Shown here piece by piece: positions 16,682-25,932 of a stretch of DNA of 64,000 bases (the first letter of the stretch is position 1; each line of letters begins with the position of its first letter). The notes below the pieces were generated by a model. It was not told the DNA's origin, searched no databases, and was given only the letters and a program-made list of their open reading frames with translations. The position numbers and the translations under genes were made by a program. The DNA lies in contig OX638330.1 of the NCBI GenBank assembly GCA_951812725.1, forward strand, positions 5,559,405 to 5,623,404, read 5' to 3'. Source of the DNA: an uncultured Caldilineaceae bacterium. GTDB lineage: Bacteria; Chloroflexota; Anaerolineae; Caldilineales; Caldilineaceae.

Positions 16682-17299
16682 TCACTGCGCAACCCGCACG
16701 AGCGCTGGGCGCAGGATCCGATCCTGGATACTGTAGCCGGTGCGTAATGTCTGGATGATATGCCCGCTGGGGACATCTTCGCTCGGCTCATTCGAGATGG
16801 CTTCATGCTGATTGGGGTCGAATTCACCACTCTTGTCCAGCGGTTCAACCTCTGAATTGGCGAGAATGTCCAAAAGCTTCTGCTGGATCTGCTCGAATCC
16901 CTGCAGCCAGGCCTGATTCTCTCCCGGCACTGCTTCGGGCACATTCTGAAAGGCCAGATCGAGGTCATCGAGAACAGGCAGCAACTGACGCATCATACTT
17001 TCCGTCTCCCGTTTGATGCGCTCCTCGTTCTGGCGTTCTCGGCGTTTGCCGGCGTTCTCATATTCGGCCACGGTACGCTGCATCTTGTCGAGATGGCTGG
17101 CGGCCTGGTCTTGCGCCTCGGCCAGCTCCGCTTGCAGCCGAGTGATCGCCTCTTCCGGTGCCTCGTCCTTTTCTTCAGCCTCTTCTACTTCGGAATCATC
17201 GCGCGCGTCAGGCTCCTCTGCTTCCAGAACAGCCTCCTCAGGCAGTTGTCCGTTTTCTGGTTCTACCGTCGTGTCTTCCCGTTCTTCCTGTTGACTCAT
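16682..17299 (-). CDS. grpE: Nucleotide exchange factor GrpE
   Basis: GrpE releases ADP from DnaK. The first 65 residues are a Glu/Asp-rich tail, followed by the long helix with heptads (LQAELAEAQDQAASHLDKM) and then the beta domain ending GHIIQTLRTGYSIQDRILRPALVRVAQ, given in full only as the family landmark RTGYSIQDRILRPALV. Length (205 aa) is normal. It follows hrcA by 28 bases. No dnaK or dnaJ follows; a GNAT gene does. Confidence 0.93.
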   Translation of the reverse strand: MSQQEEREDTTVEPENGQLPEEAVLEAEEPDARDDSEVEEAEEKDEAPEEAITRLQAELAEAQDQAASHLDKMQRTVAEYENAGKRRERQNEERIKRETESMMRQLLPVLDDLDLAFQNVPEAVPGENQAWLQGFEQIQQKLLDILANSEVEPLDKSGEFDPNQHEAISNEPSEDVPSGHIIQTLRTGYSIQDRILRPALVRVAQ

Positions 17300-17327
17300 T
17301 TATGATCCTGTTACTCAAACATGCTGA

Positions 17328-18365
17328 CTAGTGGTTTTGGCCGTATAGCTGATGCATCATTTCGTTCAGGAGTGTGGCAACGTAGCGCACAGCCCCGATT
17401 GTACGGCCGTATGGCATTCGCATCGGGCCGACTACGCCCAGCAGGCCGCTGACCCGGTCCGGTACTCCATAGCGGCTCAGGACAAGGCTTATGTCCTGCA
17501 TGTCGCCGAATCGGCCCTCGCCGGCAATCATTACCTGTACGTCGCTTAACTCCATGATATCATCGTAAATCTCGTGCAGCAGCGTGCGTTGCTCAAATAC
17601 CTGCACGATCCGGCGCACCTGCGGCCCGTCGGCAAATTCAGGCTCGGCCAACACCTCGGCCAACCCATGTCGATAAACGCGTTCCGTGATCTGCTCCTCC
17701 GACTGCAGCAAGGTCTTCAGCACAAGCTCGCCCACCTCGCGCGTGAAGCCCGTGAACTCCTCCAGTTTTTCCGGCAGATCGGCAGCGGTGGCGCCAGAAA
17801 TCTCAACATTGAGCTGGTTGCTCGCGCGGCTCAGTTCCTCCTGAAAAATTGGCTGTTCCAGGGTAATCAGTTGCTGTTTCAGCGTGCCTGTGGCCAGCAC
17901 CAGCACCAGCAACACGGCCATATCCTGAATGCCAATCAACTCCAGATGTTTGACCCTGCTGGTGATCGAGCGCGGGGAGGTTGCCAGCGCCGCGCCCGTG
18001 GAGGCTTTGGCCAAGACCGCTGTGCTGAGTCGAAGCCACTGGTCGATTTCCTGCCGGGCTTGATGGAACTGATGGCGGATCATGTGCCGCTCTTGGGAGG
18101 GAAGATCGGTGTGGGCCATGAGATTGGCCACAAAGTAGCGGTAGCCGCCATCCGTGGGAATGCGGCCGGCACTGGTGTGAGGGTGGGTCAGCAGACCAGC
18201 TTTTTCCAGCGCAGCCAAATCATTGCGGATCGTAGCCGCACTGACGCCCAGATCATATTTCTGCGCGATCGACTGGCTGCCCACCGGCTGGGCATTCTCC
18301 ACATACTCGTGGATGACGATACGCAGTACCTGTTTGCGGCGCTGGCTCAGTTGCAGTTCTGTCAT
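17328..18365 (-). CDS. hrcA: Heat-inducible transcription repressor HrcA
   Basis: HrcA binds CIRCE operators and represses chaperone genes. The N-terminal winged helix (RRKQVLRIVIHEYVENAQPVGS, then AQKYDLGVSAATIRNDLAALEK) matches the family. The GAF-like core and the C-terminal LGVVGPMRMPYGRTIGAVRYV block are also present. A CIRCE element and a sigma-70 promoter lie upstream, so it is autoregulated and grpE is under the same control. Confidence 0.95.
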   Translation of the reverse strand: MTELQLSQRRKQVLRIVIHEYVENAQPVGSQSIAQKYDLGVSAATIRNDLAALEKAGLLTHPHTSAGRIPTDGGYRYFVANLMAHTDLPSQERHMIRHQFHQARQEIDQWLRLSTAVLAKASTGAALATSPRSITSRVKHLELIGIQDMAVLLVLVLATGTLKQQLITLEQPIFQEELSRASNQLNVEISGATAADLPEKLEEFTGFTREVGELVLKTLLQSEEQITERVYRHGLAEVLAEPEFADGPQVRRIVQVFEQRTLLHEIYDDIMELSDVQVMIAGEGRFGDMQDISLVLSRYGVPDRVSGLLGVVGPMRMPYGRTIGAVRYVATLLNEMMHQLYGQNH

Positions 18366-18488
18366 CGATTACAGGCAGAAAGGACTGTCGCCTGTCTGCC
18401 CTCCGTCTAGTGCGCTGTAAATGCAGTCAATTGAGGGCGATTCGAACTGTCGGACAGTTGGCGACAATCAGACGTCTGAGATTAACCT

Positions 18489-18515
18489 TTATCACTCTCG
18501 TGATGGGAGTGCTAA
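18489..18515 (-). promoter_or_regulatory. CIRCE operator (HrcA binding site)
   Basis: The inverted repeat reads TTATCACTC-N9-GAGTGCTAA, one mismatch from the consensus TTAGCACTC-N9-GAGTGCTAA. It sits just downstream of the hrcA -10 box, over the expected transcription start, which suits repression by HrcA. Confidence 0.93.
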
Positions 18516-18526
18516 GTGAACAAAAA

Positions 18527-18555
18527 GTGTAACAAATCGGGTAGGAGGTTGTCAA
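18527..18555 (-). promoter_or_regulatory. Sigma-70 promoter of hrcA-grpE
   Basis: On the minus strand TTGACA (18555-18550) is followed after 17 bases by TTACAC (18532-18527). The predicted start falls at about 18520, just before the CIRCE element. Confidence 0.7.
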
Positions 18556-18570
18556 AAAATCTGGGTTGGT

Positions 18571-20142
18571 TCAGTAAGCGTTCTTGTTTGTCCCCAGCAG
18601 CCACTGGCCCAGTGTGCGAATGATAATCTTGATGTCCAGGGCCAGGGACCAGTTTTCTATGTACCAGAGGTCGTACTTTGTGCGCTCCTCAATCGAGGTG
18701 TCGCCCCGCAGCCCGTTGACCGCGGCCCAACCGGTCATGCCGGCCTTTTCGCGGTGGCGGTCCATATAGCGTGGGATCATCTCTCGAAACTGCTCTACGT
18801 AGACGGGGCGTTCCGGGCGCGGCCCGACCAAGCTCATTTCGCCGAAGAGAACATTGATTAGATTGGGCAGCTCGTCGATATTGGCACGACGAATGAACGC
18901 ACCCAGTTTGGTGCGCCGGGGATCGTTCTCAACCGTCCAGCCCGGCCCCGATCTTTCTGCGTCTTCGCGCATTGAGCGAAACTTCAGTATCTTGAACGAT
19001 TTGGCATCCAACCCCATCCGCTCATGTGTGTAGAAGACCGGCCCGGGGCTGTCCAGCTTGATCAGGAGCGCCACCAGCATGAGGAATGGGCTGAGAAACA
19101 CCAGGCCGATGGCGCTGCCCACCAGATCCATCCCCCGTTTGAGTGTCAGCTTCCAACCCTGGAGCGCGACGTCGCGGATCGTGAGCAAGGGCAGCCCGCC
19201 AAGGTAACCGATCGTCACCTCGCTGGCCATTATTCCGAAGGCATCCGGCAGCACGCGGATGCCGACCTTTTCGCGCTCACACAGGCTGATGATGCCGATC
19301 AATTCCTGATGCGTATTTTCCGGCAGAGCGATGATCACTTCGTCGACAGCGAATTCGTCTATGATTCTGGGGATGTCGGCGACGGAGCCCAGAATCGGCA
19401 CATTGAGAACGGAACGCGTGCTGCTGTTATCTACAACTCCAATCACCTGAAAGCCCAGTTTGGGGTTGGCCTGCACTCTTTGCAAAATCATGCGGCCGGA
19501 GTCGCCGCCGCCGATGAGCAGGACCCGGTCGCCGCCAACACCTTTGGCCTGTGCATTCCATTGTATCTGCGCATGCAAAGTCCGGCCGATTGTCAGCATG
19601 ACGATATTGAGCAGCCAGGCATAGCCCAGGAATGTGCGGTGATAGACAAAATCCCGCAGAAAAAGGCTCACCAGCGCGACGGTCAGGAGCGTGCACAGAG
19701 TCGTTAGTCTCGCGGTGCGGAAGATTTCGTCCAGATGACCGAGCGGCCGGCGGCGCTGGTACATGCCCCGCGAAAAGAAGATCGACAGCAGCAACAGCGA
19801 CTGTGCCAGCGGCAAAGGCAGGAATTCCAGGAACGGGCCGACAATGATATCCGGCTGTAGTTCCATCAGCCGCGGTGTCAGGTTCATCTCGGTGAGCCGA
19901 TGGGCCAGAAAGAACGCCAGCCATGTACTCCCCAAATCCACAATTACCAGAGAGAGCGCAAACAGGAGCTGGGCGCGTTTGGGCACGCCCGGGCGCTGGG
20001 CGCGCAGGGCCGAGTATCTGCCGTTGGGACTGGAGGAAATGTCCTGCTCTGTCGCAGCTGCATCTGTCGCAGCCGCCGATGGCCGCGACCCTGTTGCAGG
20101 CTCCTCAAGCTCTGATGTCGGCTGAGCTGGTGACTTCCACAT
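18571..20142 (-). CDS. Polyprenyl-phosphate sugar-1-phosphate transferase (WcaJ/bacterial sugar transferase family)
   Basis: A 523-residue membrane enzyme. A disordered N-terminus of about 55 residues precedes several transmembrane segments and a Rossmann-like CoA-binding-type domain (RVLLIGGGDSGRMILQRV). The catalytic sugar-transferase domain starts at LKRGMDLVGSAIGLVFLSP, and FKILKFRSM, NIDELPNLINVL and MSLVGPRPERPVY are the diagnostic motifs. It loads the first sugar phosphate on undecaprenyl phosphate for exopolysaccharide or O-antigen synthesis. The GT2 and PMT-type genes upstream support an envelope glycan locus; the sugar donor is unknown. Confidence 0.9.
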   Translation of the reverse strand: MWKSPAQPTSELEEPATGSRPSAAATDAAATEQDISSSPNGRYSALRAQRPGVPKRAQLLFALSLVIVDLGSTWLAFFLAHRLTEMNLTPRLMELQPDIIVGPFLEFLPLPLAQSLLLLSIFFSRGMYQRRRPLGHLDEIFRTARLTTLCTLLTVALVSLFLRDFVYHRTFLGYAWLLNIVMLTIGRTLHAQIQWNAQAKGVGGDRVLLIGGGDSGRMILQRVQANPKLGFQVIGVVDNSSTRSVLNVPILGSVADIPRIIDEFAVDEVIIALPENTHQELIGIISLCEREKVGIRVLPDAFGIMASEVTIGYLGGLPLLTIRDVALQGWKLTLKRGMDLVGSAIGLVFLSPFLMLVALLIKLDSPGPVFYTHERMGLDAKSFKILKFRSMREDAERSGPGWTVENDPRRTKLGAFIRRANIDELPNLINVLFGEMSLVGPRPERPVYVEQFREMIPRYMDRHREKAGMTGWAAVNGLRGDTSIEERTKYDLWYIENWSLALDIKIIIRTLGQWLLGTNKNAY

Positions 20143-20210
20143 CGTCCGAATCGCGTAAACCCTGGAGTGGACGGCTATTCGCTATCCACAGTCAATCTGA
20201 TGAAACTCCG

Positions 20211-21239
20211 TTAAACCCGTTCCTGTCGTAGTTTCCACAATCGGATGGCTATGTCTACGCCACCGATCAGAGCGATACTGAGCAAGATCAGTTTGTCCAG
20301 CGCCCATGAACTGTTGGCCCGGTAGTGGTTACGATAAAAGATCCACATTGCCTCATAAAAGGCCCGACGGGCTTTGCGGCTTTTTCGGCTGGCGGCCTCT
20401 TTGACATGCGTGATTTCGACCTTGCCGTTGTACCAGACATCCCAACCCGCAGTCTTGATGCGCTTTGCCCAGTCAAGATCCTCGCCGTACATGAAGTAAG
20501 CTTCGTCCAACAGGCCGACCTGCTGAATCGCCTGTGTACGCACCTGCATATACGCGCCCACAACCGAATCCACCGGATGTACCGCGTCTTCAGGCAGGTA
20601 GCTCAGATTATACGCGTTGAAACGGCTGCTATGCGGAAAGAGCCGGCTCAGGCGGGTCATGCGGCAGAAGCTAACCCAAGGCGTGGGAAAGCTGCGGCGG
20701 CAGGCCAGATCCAGTGTTCCGTCCGGCCGTCGCACTCGTGGACCGGCTACTCCAACATTGGGCCGCTCGTCCATAAATTGGATCATCTCGCTCAGAGCGT
20801 TTGCCGGCAGCACAGTGTCATTGTTGAGAAGGAGGATATAGCGCGGAACCGGCCTGTTGCCTGCCGCTTGGTGGTCAGGCAGGCCGAGTTGGCGCAGGGC
20901 CAGGTTGTTGCCCGCGCTGAAGCCGAGATTGGTTTCGGAAACGATCAGACCGGCCTGAGGAAATCGGTCGCTTGTCATCGCGGCGCTGTCGTCACTGCTG
21001 CCGTTGTCTACAACACAGACGGTGTAGGAGAAGCTGCCGGCGGAACCGAACACTGATTTCAGACAGTTGCTAAGGAGGGCGCTGCCGTTGTAGTTGACGA
21101 TGATAATCGCGAGGTCCGGTCCCTCTGCAGGCGGGACAGACCCGGGCAGCTTCCCGCCCGTTGGCAGCGTCAATGGCAACCCAATGTTCTCGATCCATTC
21201 AGACCAGACGATATGGCGAGGAGGCTGCATTGTCTGCAT
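20211..21239 (-). CDS. Family 2 glycosyltransferase (rhamnosyltransferase-like)
   Basis: A GT-A fold enzyme of 342 residues: LAIIIVNYNGSALLSNCLKS at the donor site, VVDNGSSDDS, the metal motif region LLNNDTVLPANAL, then DSVVGAYMQVRTQAI and the acceptor/catalytic block FMYGEDLDWAKRIKTAGW. The C-terminus has a hydrophobic segment (KLILLSIALIGGVDIAI), which suggests membrane attachment. It resembles wall/O-antigen rhamnosyltransferases, but the donor cannot be read from sequence. A second Met at residue 4 is an alternative start. Confidence 0.87.
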   Translation of the reverse strand: MQTMQPPRHIVWSEWIENIGLPLTLPTGGKLPGSVPPAEGPDLAIIIVNYNGSALLSNCLKSVFGSAGSFSYTVCVVDNGSSDDSAAMTSDRFPQAGLIVSETNLGFSAGNNLALRQLGLPDHQAAGNRPVPRYILLLNNDTVLPANALSEMIQFMDERPNVGVAGPRVRRPDGTLDLACRRSFPTPWVSFCRMTRLSRLFPHSSRFNAYNLSYLPEDAVHPVDSVVGAYMQVRTQAIQQVGLLDEAYFMYGEDLDWAKRIKTAGWDVWYNGKVEITHVKEAASRKSRKARRAFYEAMWIFYRNHYRANSSWALDKLILLSIALIGGVDIAIRLWKLRQERV

Positions 21240-21657
21240 TGCTTTTCACCCGTTGCTCAGTTGTCCAATCGGCTGGACAAGACCACGGGCGGCAAATGAA
21301 ATTGAGTAAAAAACTGTGATCAGTGCGATCGGAAGAAGGGGATGATTAACGACCGTGCAGCGCAGGACAGTTAATCACGGCAATCAGACAGATTACAAAA
21401 ATCACAGTTGGAACTGTCTGCTGTATACGGGCTTGATTCTAGCATGGCATTTCACTTTCGCCAAAGCGATTGTCTGAGCCGTGTGCGTCTCAGCGTTGGC
21501 GAAGATCGATCTAGGGTAACGTTCTCGTTCGCGGCTGCATAAAGGCTCTGGGCGCATGGCAGGGCAGAAATCGGGCAGTGGTCTGAAGATGTGTATGCTC
21601 GCTTCTTCCCTGTCTTTTGGTCTGCGAGGCGGTGCCACACAGGACGTTTCTCTAGCG
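21240..21657. other. Gene-free stretch of 418 bases
   Basis: Between the PMT-type gene and the GT2 gene, both on the minus strand. I see no supported reading frame, RNA gene or clear promoter. The higher A+T around 21290-21420 suggests a regulatory region for the GT2 gene. Confidence 0.4.
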
Positions 21658-23754
21658 CTAATCAGATGGATGAATTCGCATCCGCCCCAGGACAGTCTCT
21701 GGCTCCCATATGCCCACTTCGACAGTCGGCACCGACGTCGCCAAATCGTAGACGACCAACCGTAACTCGTACTCACCGGCTATTACTTCATCTGGAATTT
21801 CAAGTTGGTAAAGAAGGTCCACCAGTTCATGCGCCGACCAGAATCTCGTAGTAGACGCATAGTTCGTGGCCTTCCGCAGGACATGATCCGTCTGGGATAT
21901 CCTTGCGCCATCGACATTGTACAGGCGTAAGGATATCGAATAGTCCACCGCCAATTCCGAAGAGAGCTCCCATTGCATTCCGACCATCAGAGATCGATCC
22001 TGTCCTTCGTCGAGCAACTGCCGTCCCGGTAATATTGACTTGCTGGAGTCCAAGACGAGCCCCTTCAGATTGATGCCTCCATCATACATGATTGGCCGAG
22101 GCAAGTCGTCATAGAGCGTCCAAGGATGATCATAAGAAACATCCACGTAGTTATTGACATAGACGCCCTCGAAGTCTTCTCTGCTAACATAGGTCCCGTA
22201 TTTGCCCAGAAGAATGGAAAGAAAGTCGGCATGATAGCTTCCAGCCCACGTATATGAATCAATCCAGTCTACAACCTTCACAGTCGACACCTGCCCTATC
22301 CCCGCCAGTCCCTCTTCAGTCTGATCCTCGAGTTCCGGCACGTATGGCCAGAACATCCTTGCTGGCGTTTCCCCTTGATACAGGTACTCGAAACCGTGAT
22401 GCACATGGGGGATAAAGTATGCTGTATCTACTTCTGGAAGCCGCGCGTTCAGCCTCTGGGCAAAGCGTGGCCAGACCACATCATAGCTGAAATAGTGATC
22501 GGCCATCCGTTGTCCGAAATAAGCTTGATAGTTGACAGCGCCCTGAACCACAATGGCGAGGCTGATCACACTGCCACACACCAATGGCCAACGGTTCGCT
22601 CCCAACGGCATGCGAGAGGCTGACCACTGGAACATCTCCCACATCCCACTGGCCACCAGCAGATAGATTGCAGGCACTGCGCCGACCATGCGCATCGTGC
22701 TTCCCCCTTCGGCAAGAAATGCCGGCAGAAGCAGCAGCCCAACCCAGAGAAGTAGCAGACGATACGCCGGCCTGCGTTTCCACTGCCACACGGCCGCCCC
22801 CACGCCCAACCAGAAGAAAAACGCTTCCCACATATTCAGCGTGACGGCATGCTCAAAAGGAGAACAGCAGCTCGCCATAACGCGAAAACTCAACGCCGAC
22901 AGATGCTCCCACACATTGGCTGCCAGGTTCCCCACCTGAGCCGCCATTGAAGCATCCTGACCATCTCGGAAGATAAAGAGCGATTGGATGCGGCTATTGA
23001 GAAAGACCTCAGGATTTCGAATATAATGGTAGAGGATCGGTGCAGCGACCAGCCCCGCCACGCCGGTGAAAATGGCTGCCCCCGGCAGTTCATCCCGTAT
23101 CCTCGCCCAGGTCAACGAGCGAATTGGCAGCAGAAAACTTATCCCGAAGAAGAGGAACAGAAACGGTGTGAAACGCGCGGGAGAATAGGTGTAAGGCAGC
23201 AAGCCCGCGCACACGCCAGCCAGCACGATTCCCCACCAACGCCGCCGCGTCCATCCCCACCACAACAAGGCCAGGCACAAAGCAAGAAACAGTGGAAGAA
23301 AGCTGCTTCTATATGAAGTGCGGCCCAGAATCGTCTGGCCCAGCGATATCGCCAGCAGACCGGACGCAACGCCCCCGACCACCAAGCCGCGCCACCGTTT
23401 CTTCCGCCCGCTTTCGTCCCATCCGAACAGCAATTGCCCCAACCAGAAGATCACAAAGACCGTGCTCACGCTGGCCAAGGCCGTGGGTAAACGAAGAGCC
23501 AGCGGCGTGCGCCCCAGAAGATTTATCGACAGCGCCATCGCATAGATGCCCAGCCCTTCACGGTCACCAAATACTAGTGCGTGCCTTCCCTGCAACACCT
23601 CGAGGGCGCGCAACCCATCATACCCTTCATCGGACGCGATCCCCGGCGCGAGCTCGTGTAAGCGGTACAGCCGCAGATACAGTGCGGCGGCTAACAGCGC
23701 CATTAGGATCAGCAACGTCGCCAATCTTGTCCGACTTGTCCAGTTCGGGATCAT
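21658..23754 (-). CDS. PMT/ArnT-like integral membrane glycosyltransferase (GT39/GT83 type)
   Basis: A 698-residue protein with a first transmembrane helix followed by the GT-C catalytic loop: Asp-Glu in PGIASDEGYDGLRALEVLQG, the position of the acidic residues in PMT and ArnT enzymes. About ten further hydrophobic segments run to residue 410. The last 270 residues form a soluble extracytoplasmic domain. Such enzymes move a sugar from a polyprenyl-phosphate carrier onto protein or lipid outside the membrane. Its place beside a polyprenyl sugar transferase and a GT2 agrees with this. Confidence 0.83.
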   Translation of the reverse strand: MIPNWTSRTRLATLLILMALLAAALYLRLYRLHELAPGIASDEGYDGLRALEVLQGRHALVFGDREGLGIYAMALSINLLGRTPLALRLPTALASVSTVFVIFWLGQLLFGWDESGRKKRWRGLVVGGVASGLLAISLGQTILGRTSYRSSFLPLFLALCLALLWWGWTRRRWWGIVLAGVCAGLLPYTYSPARFTPFLFLFFGISFLLPIRSLTWARIRDELPGAAIFTGVAGLVAAPILYHYIRNPEVFLNSRIQSLFIFRDGQDASMAAQVGNLAANVWEHLSALSFRVMASCCSPFEHAVTLNMWEAFFFWLGVGAAVWQWKRRPAYRLLLLWVGLLLLPAFLAEGGSTMRMVGAVPAIYLLVASGMWEMFQWSASRMPLGANRWPLVCGSVISLAIVVQGAVNYQAYFGQRMADHYFSYDVVWPRFAQRLNARLPEVDTAYFIPHVHHGFEYLYQGETPARMFWPYVPELEDQTEEGLAGIGQVSTVKVVDWIDSYTWAGSYHADFLSILLGKYGTYVSREDFEGVYVNNYVDVSYDHPWTLYDDLPRPIMYDGGINLKGLVLDSSKSILPGRQLLDEGQDRSLMVGMQWELSSELAVDYSISLRLYNVDGARISQTDHVLRKATNYASTTRFWSAHELVDLLYQLEIPDEVIAGEYELRLVVYDLATSVPTVEVGIWEPETVLGRMRIHPSD

Positions 23755-24508
23755 GTCTGCCTGATGGTTTCGCTAGTCAAGGGATGCGGCGGGAATAAAT
23801 ATGGTTGAAAATGTCGATGTGCGTGGTTTGCGTCAACGCAACTCATACTGCGGTGGGAGCTGTTCAATATGTGTGGTCCTTGCGATACAATGCTTGAAGC
23901 AAAGGGTGACGTCGGACCCGCCAATTTCCATACTCCACCAACTGCCCAGCCCGCCGGTGGGTGGCGTCCCCCACAGGCTTAGCAGGCTAGCGGCCGCGCC
24001 ACTGGAAAACTGCACCTGGATGCTATTGACCGTGGGCATCGGTCTGTCTGCCTCTGCGCAGAAGTGTGCATCTCCAATTCGTTACGTAATCTGCTGACCT
24101 ATTCTTAAGTTCGCGACTGCCTTGGTGGCGGACGAACTGCAATCTGCATACGTGACTGGGAAGATTGACACTTTACGCTCCTGACAGTGCAGAACAGTAT
24201 TTTATCATAATATGTTGAAGTTAGTCATGCCAAACCGTAATTCTTCTACTATGCATTCCCGATTCTGGGTACGAATGGCCATATCTGGCAAAAAAGCAAC
24301 GGCAGCTGCCATGGTCAAACTGGTTAACTTCTGAACCAGGGGGAGAGTGCAAGTGAATAGAGGTAAAGCGAACGGCAAACTACTACGACCCTCAGCAGTT
24401 CGCAGCAAGTGGAATGCGGAACAGCGTAATCGGGAGTACCTGCTGAGTGCACAGCGGTCTGTCTGCTTGGCAAACGTGTTCTGCAGTGTGTGAATGGGAG
24501 ACAAACCT
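23755..24508. other. Gene-free stretch of 754 bases upstream of the PMT-type gene
   Basis: No supported gene. It holds a minus-strand promoter candidate at 24204-24233 and a hairpin near 24110-24140 (AGTTCG with CGAACT). A 68-codon minus-strand frame at 23833-24039 looks like a protein fragment but has no good ribosome site, and I do not call it. Confidence 0.4.
24204..24233 (-). promoter_or_regulatory. Candidate sigma-70 promoter upstream of the PMT-type gene
   Basis: On the minus strand TTGGCA (24233-24228), 18 bases, TATGAT (24209-24204); each box is one base from consensus. The start would be near 24197, giving a leader of about 440 bases before the gene at 23754. Confidence 0.5.
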
Positions 24509-25510
24509 TCATATGGAGCAGGAGGTAGCGCTATCCCGTGAGGGGCGAATGGTACGGCGTAACGCAATTTCCAGGACGCGGTCTGGCCTCAATTCCGGCA
24601 AAAGGAGTGCGTCGGCAGCGGCCGCCAGCGACGGAGGCGAAAGAGTCTTTCCGTCACTGCTCACTCCTTGCCCTTCGCTTTTTGGCAGAGCACCTTGGGG
24701 AACAAGCCCGATCAGTTCGCTGCGATCGAGCGCGATGCCATGGCTGGCTGCCTCCTTGCGGATGGCATCTACAGCCGCCTGCGGAGATGTGGCGCGGTAG
24801 TCGACCAGATTCATGCTGACCTGGGCCTGTCCATCGACCATGAGGCCTAAGGCTCTGACCGCCGGCAGACCACCGCCGCGCTCGCGAATCTGGCGGGCGA
24901 TCGCTCTGGCCACAGTTACGTCGGCCGTGCGCAGGAAGACGTTGAAGGCGATCAGAATCGGCCTGGCCCCGACGATGACCGCGCCCGCCGGACCGACCCT
25001 GGCCGGGCCGAAGTCCGGCAGGCGCCGCGGCAGGTGGATCTCCCGTAGCAGAGCTTCATATTCCCCGCGCCGGACGTCCGCCAGATTACGGCGTTCCGGC
25101 CGGGTGGCCGCCGCGCCATAGAGGTAGACGGGCACATTCAGTTCATCGCCGATGCGGCGACCCAACCTGTGGGCGAGGAGAACGCAGTCGGCGAGTAGCG
25201 TGTTGTGAAGCGGCACCAGGGGGACCACATCCGCGGCGCCCAGTCGTGGATGGACGCCCCGATGCCGCCGTACGTCAATGCGCGAAACAGCCGCCTCAAC
25301 TGCTTTGAACAGCCCCTGCAGAACCGGTTCCGGCGAACCGGCGACTGTGAGAACCGTACGGTTGTGGTGAACATCGCTGCTGCGGTCGAGAAGCAGCGCG
25401 CCGGATGTTTGGACTGCTGCCGCCAGTTCATCGACGACAGTGGTGCGGCGGCCCTCGGAAAAGTTGGGTACCGCTTCGATGAGTGGGCTGGTGTCGGAGT
25501 TCTGATTCAT
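24509..25510 (-). CDS. Glutamate formimidoyltransferase
   Basis: This enzyme transfers the formimino group between N-formimino-glutamate and tetrahydrofolate. Family motifs are clear: EAVPNFSEGRR near the start, LDRSSDVHHNRTVLTVAG, HRGVHPRLGAADVVPLVP and GPARVGPAGAVIVGAR. I start at the ATG at 25510 (MNQNSDTSPLIEAVPNFSEG), which fits the family N-terminus; the frame continues open to 25609. Only the formiminotransferase half is present, without the cyclodeaminase domain of the vertebrate fusion. No histidine-degradation genes are nearby, so the physiological route is unclear. Confidence 0.9.
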   Translation of the reverse strand: MNQNSDTSPLIEAVPNFSEGRRTTVVDELAAAVQTSGALLLDRSSDVHHNRTVLTVAGSPEPVLQGLFKAVEAAVSRIDVRRHRGVHPRLGAADVVPLVPLHNTLLADCVLLAHRLGRRIGDELNVPVYLYGAAATRPERRNLADVRRGEYEALLREIHLPRRLPDFGPARVGPAGAVIVGARPILIAFNVFLRTADVTVARAIARQIRERGGGLPAVRALGLMVDGQAQVSMNLVDYRATSPQAAVDAIRKEAASHGIALDRSELIGLVPQGALPKSEGQGVSSDGKTLSPPSLAAAADALLLPELRPDRVLEIALRRTIRPSRDSATSCSI

Positions 25511-25612
25511 GTGATGAAGGGTTGGGCTGTGACTACGGTGAACGCATAGTTGAGCACGTTCTACATTCGTATCTGTCCCGGTCGCCCGTCCATGCCACTG
25601 AATGGACAAAAA

Positions 25613-25929
25613 CTGGACTGGTAACTACTAAGCCGCAACTGAATCGCAAACCTGTACGAGGGGAGCAAAGTTGTTCCTTCTCTCCTCATGATTGTCATAT
25701 GGGCGGTCGGGCCTTCGGCCCTCCCTTGTGCAGGGGCTGCGCCCCCGCAACGCCCCCCTCTGGCTACCCACCGTGCTGGTTCTTTCCCACCATCGTGGCA
25801 TACAGACAGTGCGCCTCAACCAACTTGGCGGTTGCCAACCGAATACGCCATCACAAAGCCCGAATGGCGGCGAAGATGAACAACGTGTCAAGACACACAC
25901 TGTATGCGGCTTAGTAGTTACCTGGACTG
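25613..25929. mobile_element. Miniature transposon, copy A (IS66-like ends, 301 bp) with 8-bp target duplication
   Basis: The element spans 25621-25921. It begins GTAACTACTAAGCCGCA and ends with the exact reverse complement (25905-25921), a 17-bp perfect terminal inverted repeat. It is flanked by the direct repeat CTGGACTG at 25613-25620 and 25922-25929. GTAA ends with 8-bp duplications are characteristic of the IS66 family. No transposase gene is inside. A GC-rich, hairpin-forming core (25701-25760) is shared with two other copies in the window. The right duplication ends three bases short of the modB stop codon. Confidence 0.88.
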
Positions 25930-25932
25930 TAT

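Noticed and set aside
25483..25914. 143-codon plus-strand frame across copy A of the miniature element
   Set aside because: It reads through the terminal repeats and GC-rich core; similar peptides arise from other copies only because the DNA is repeated.
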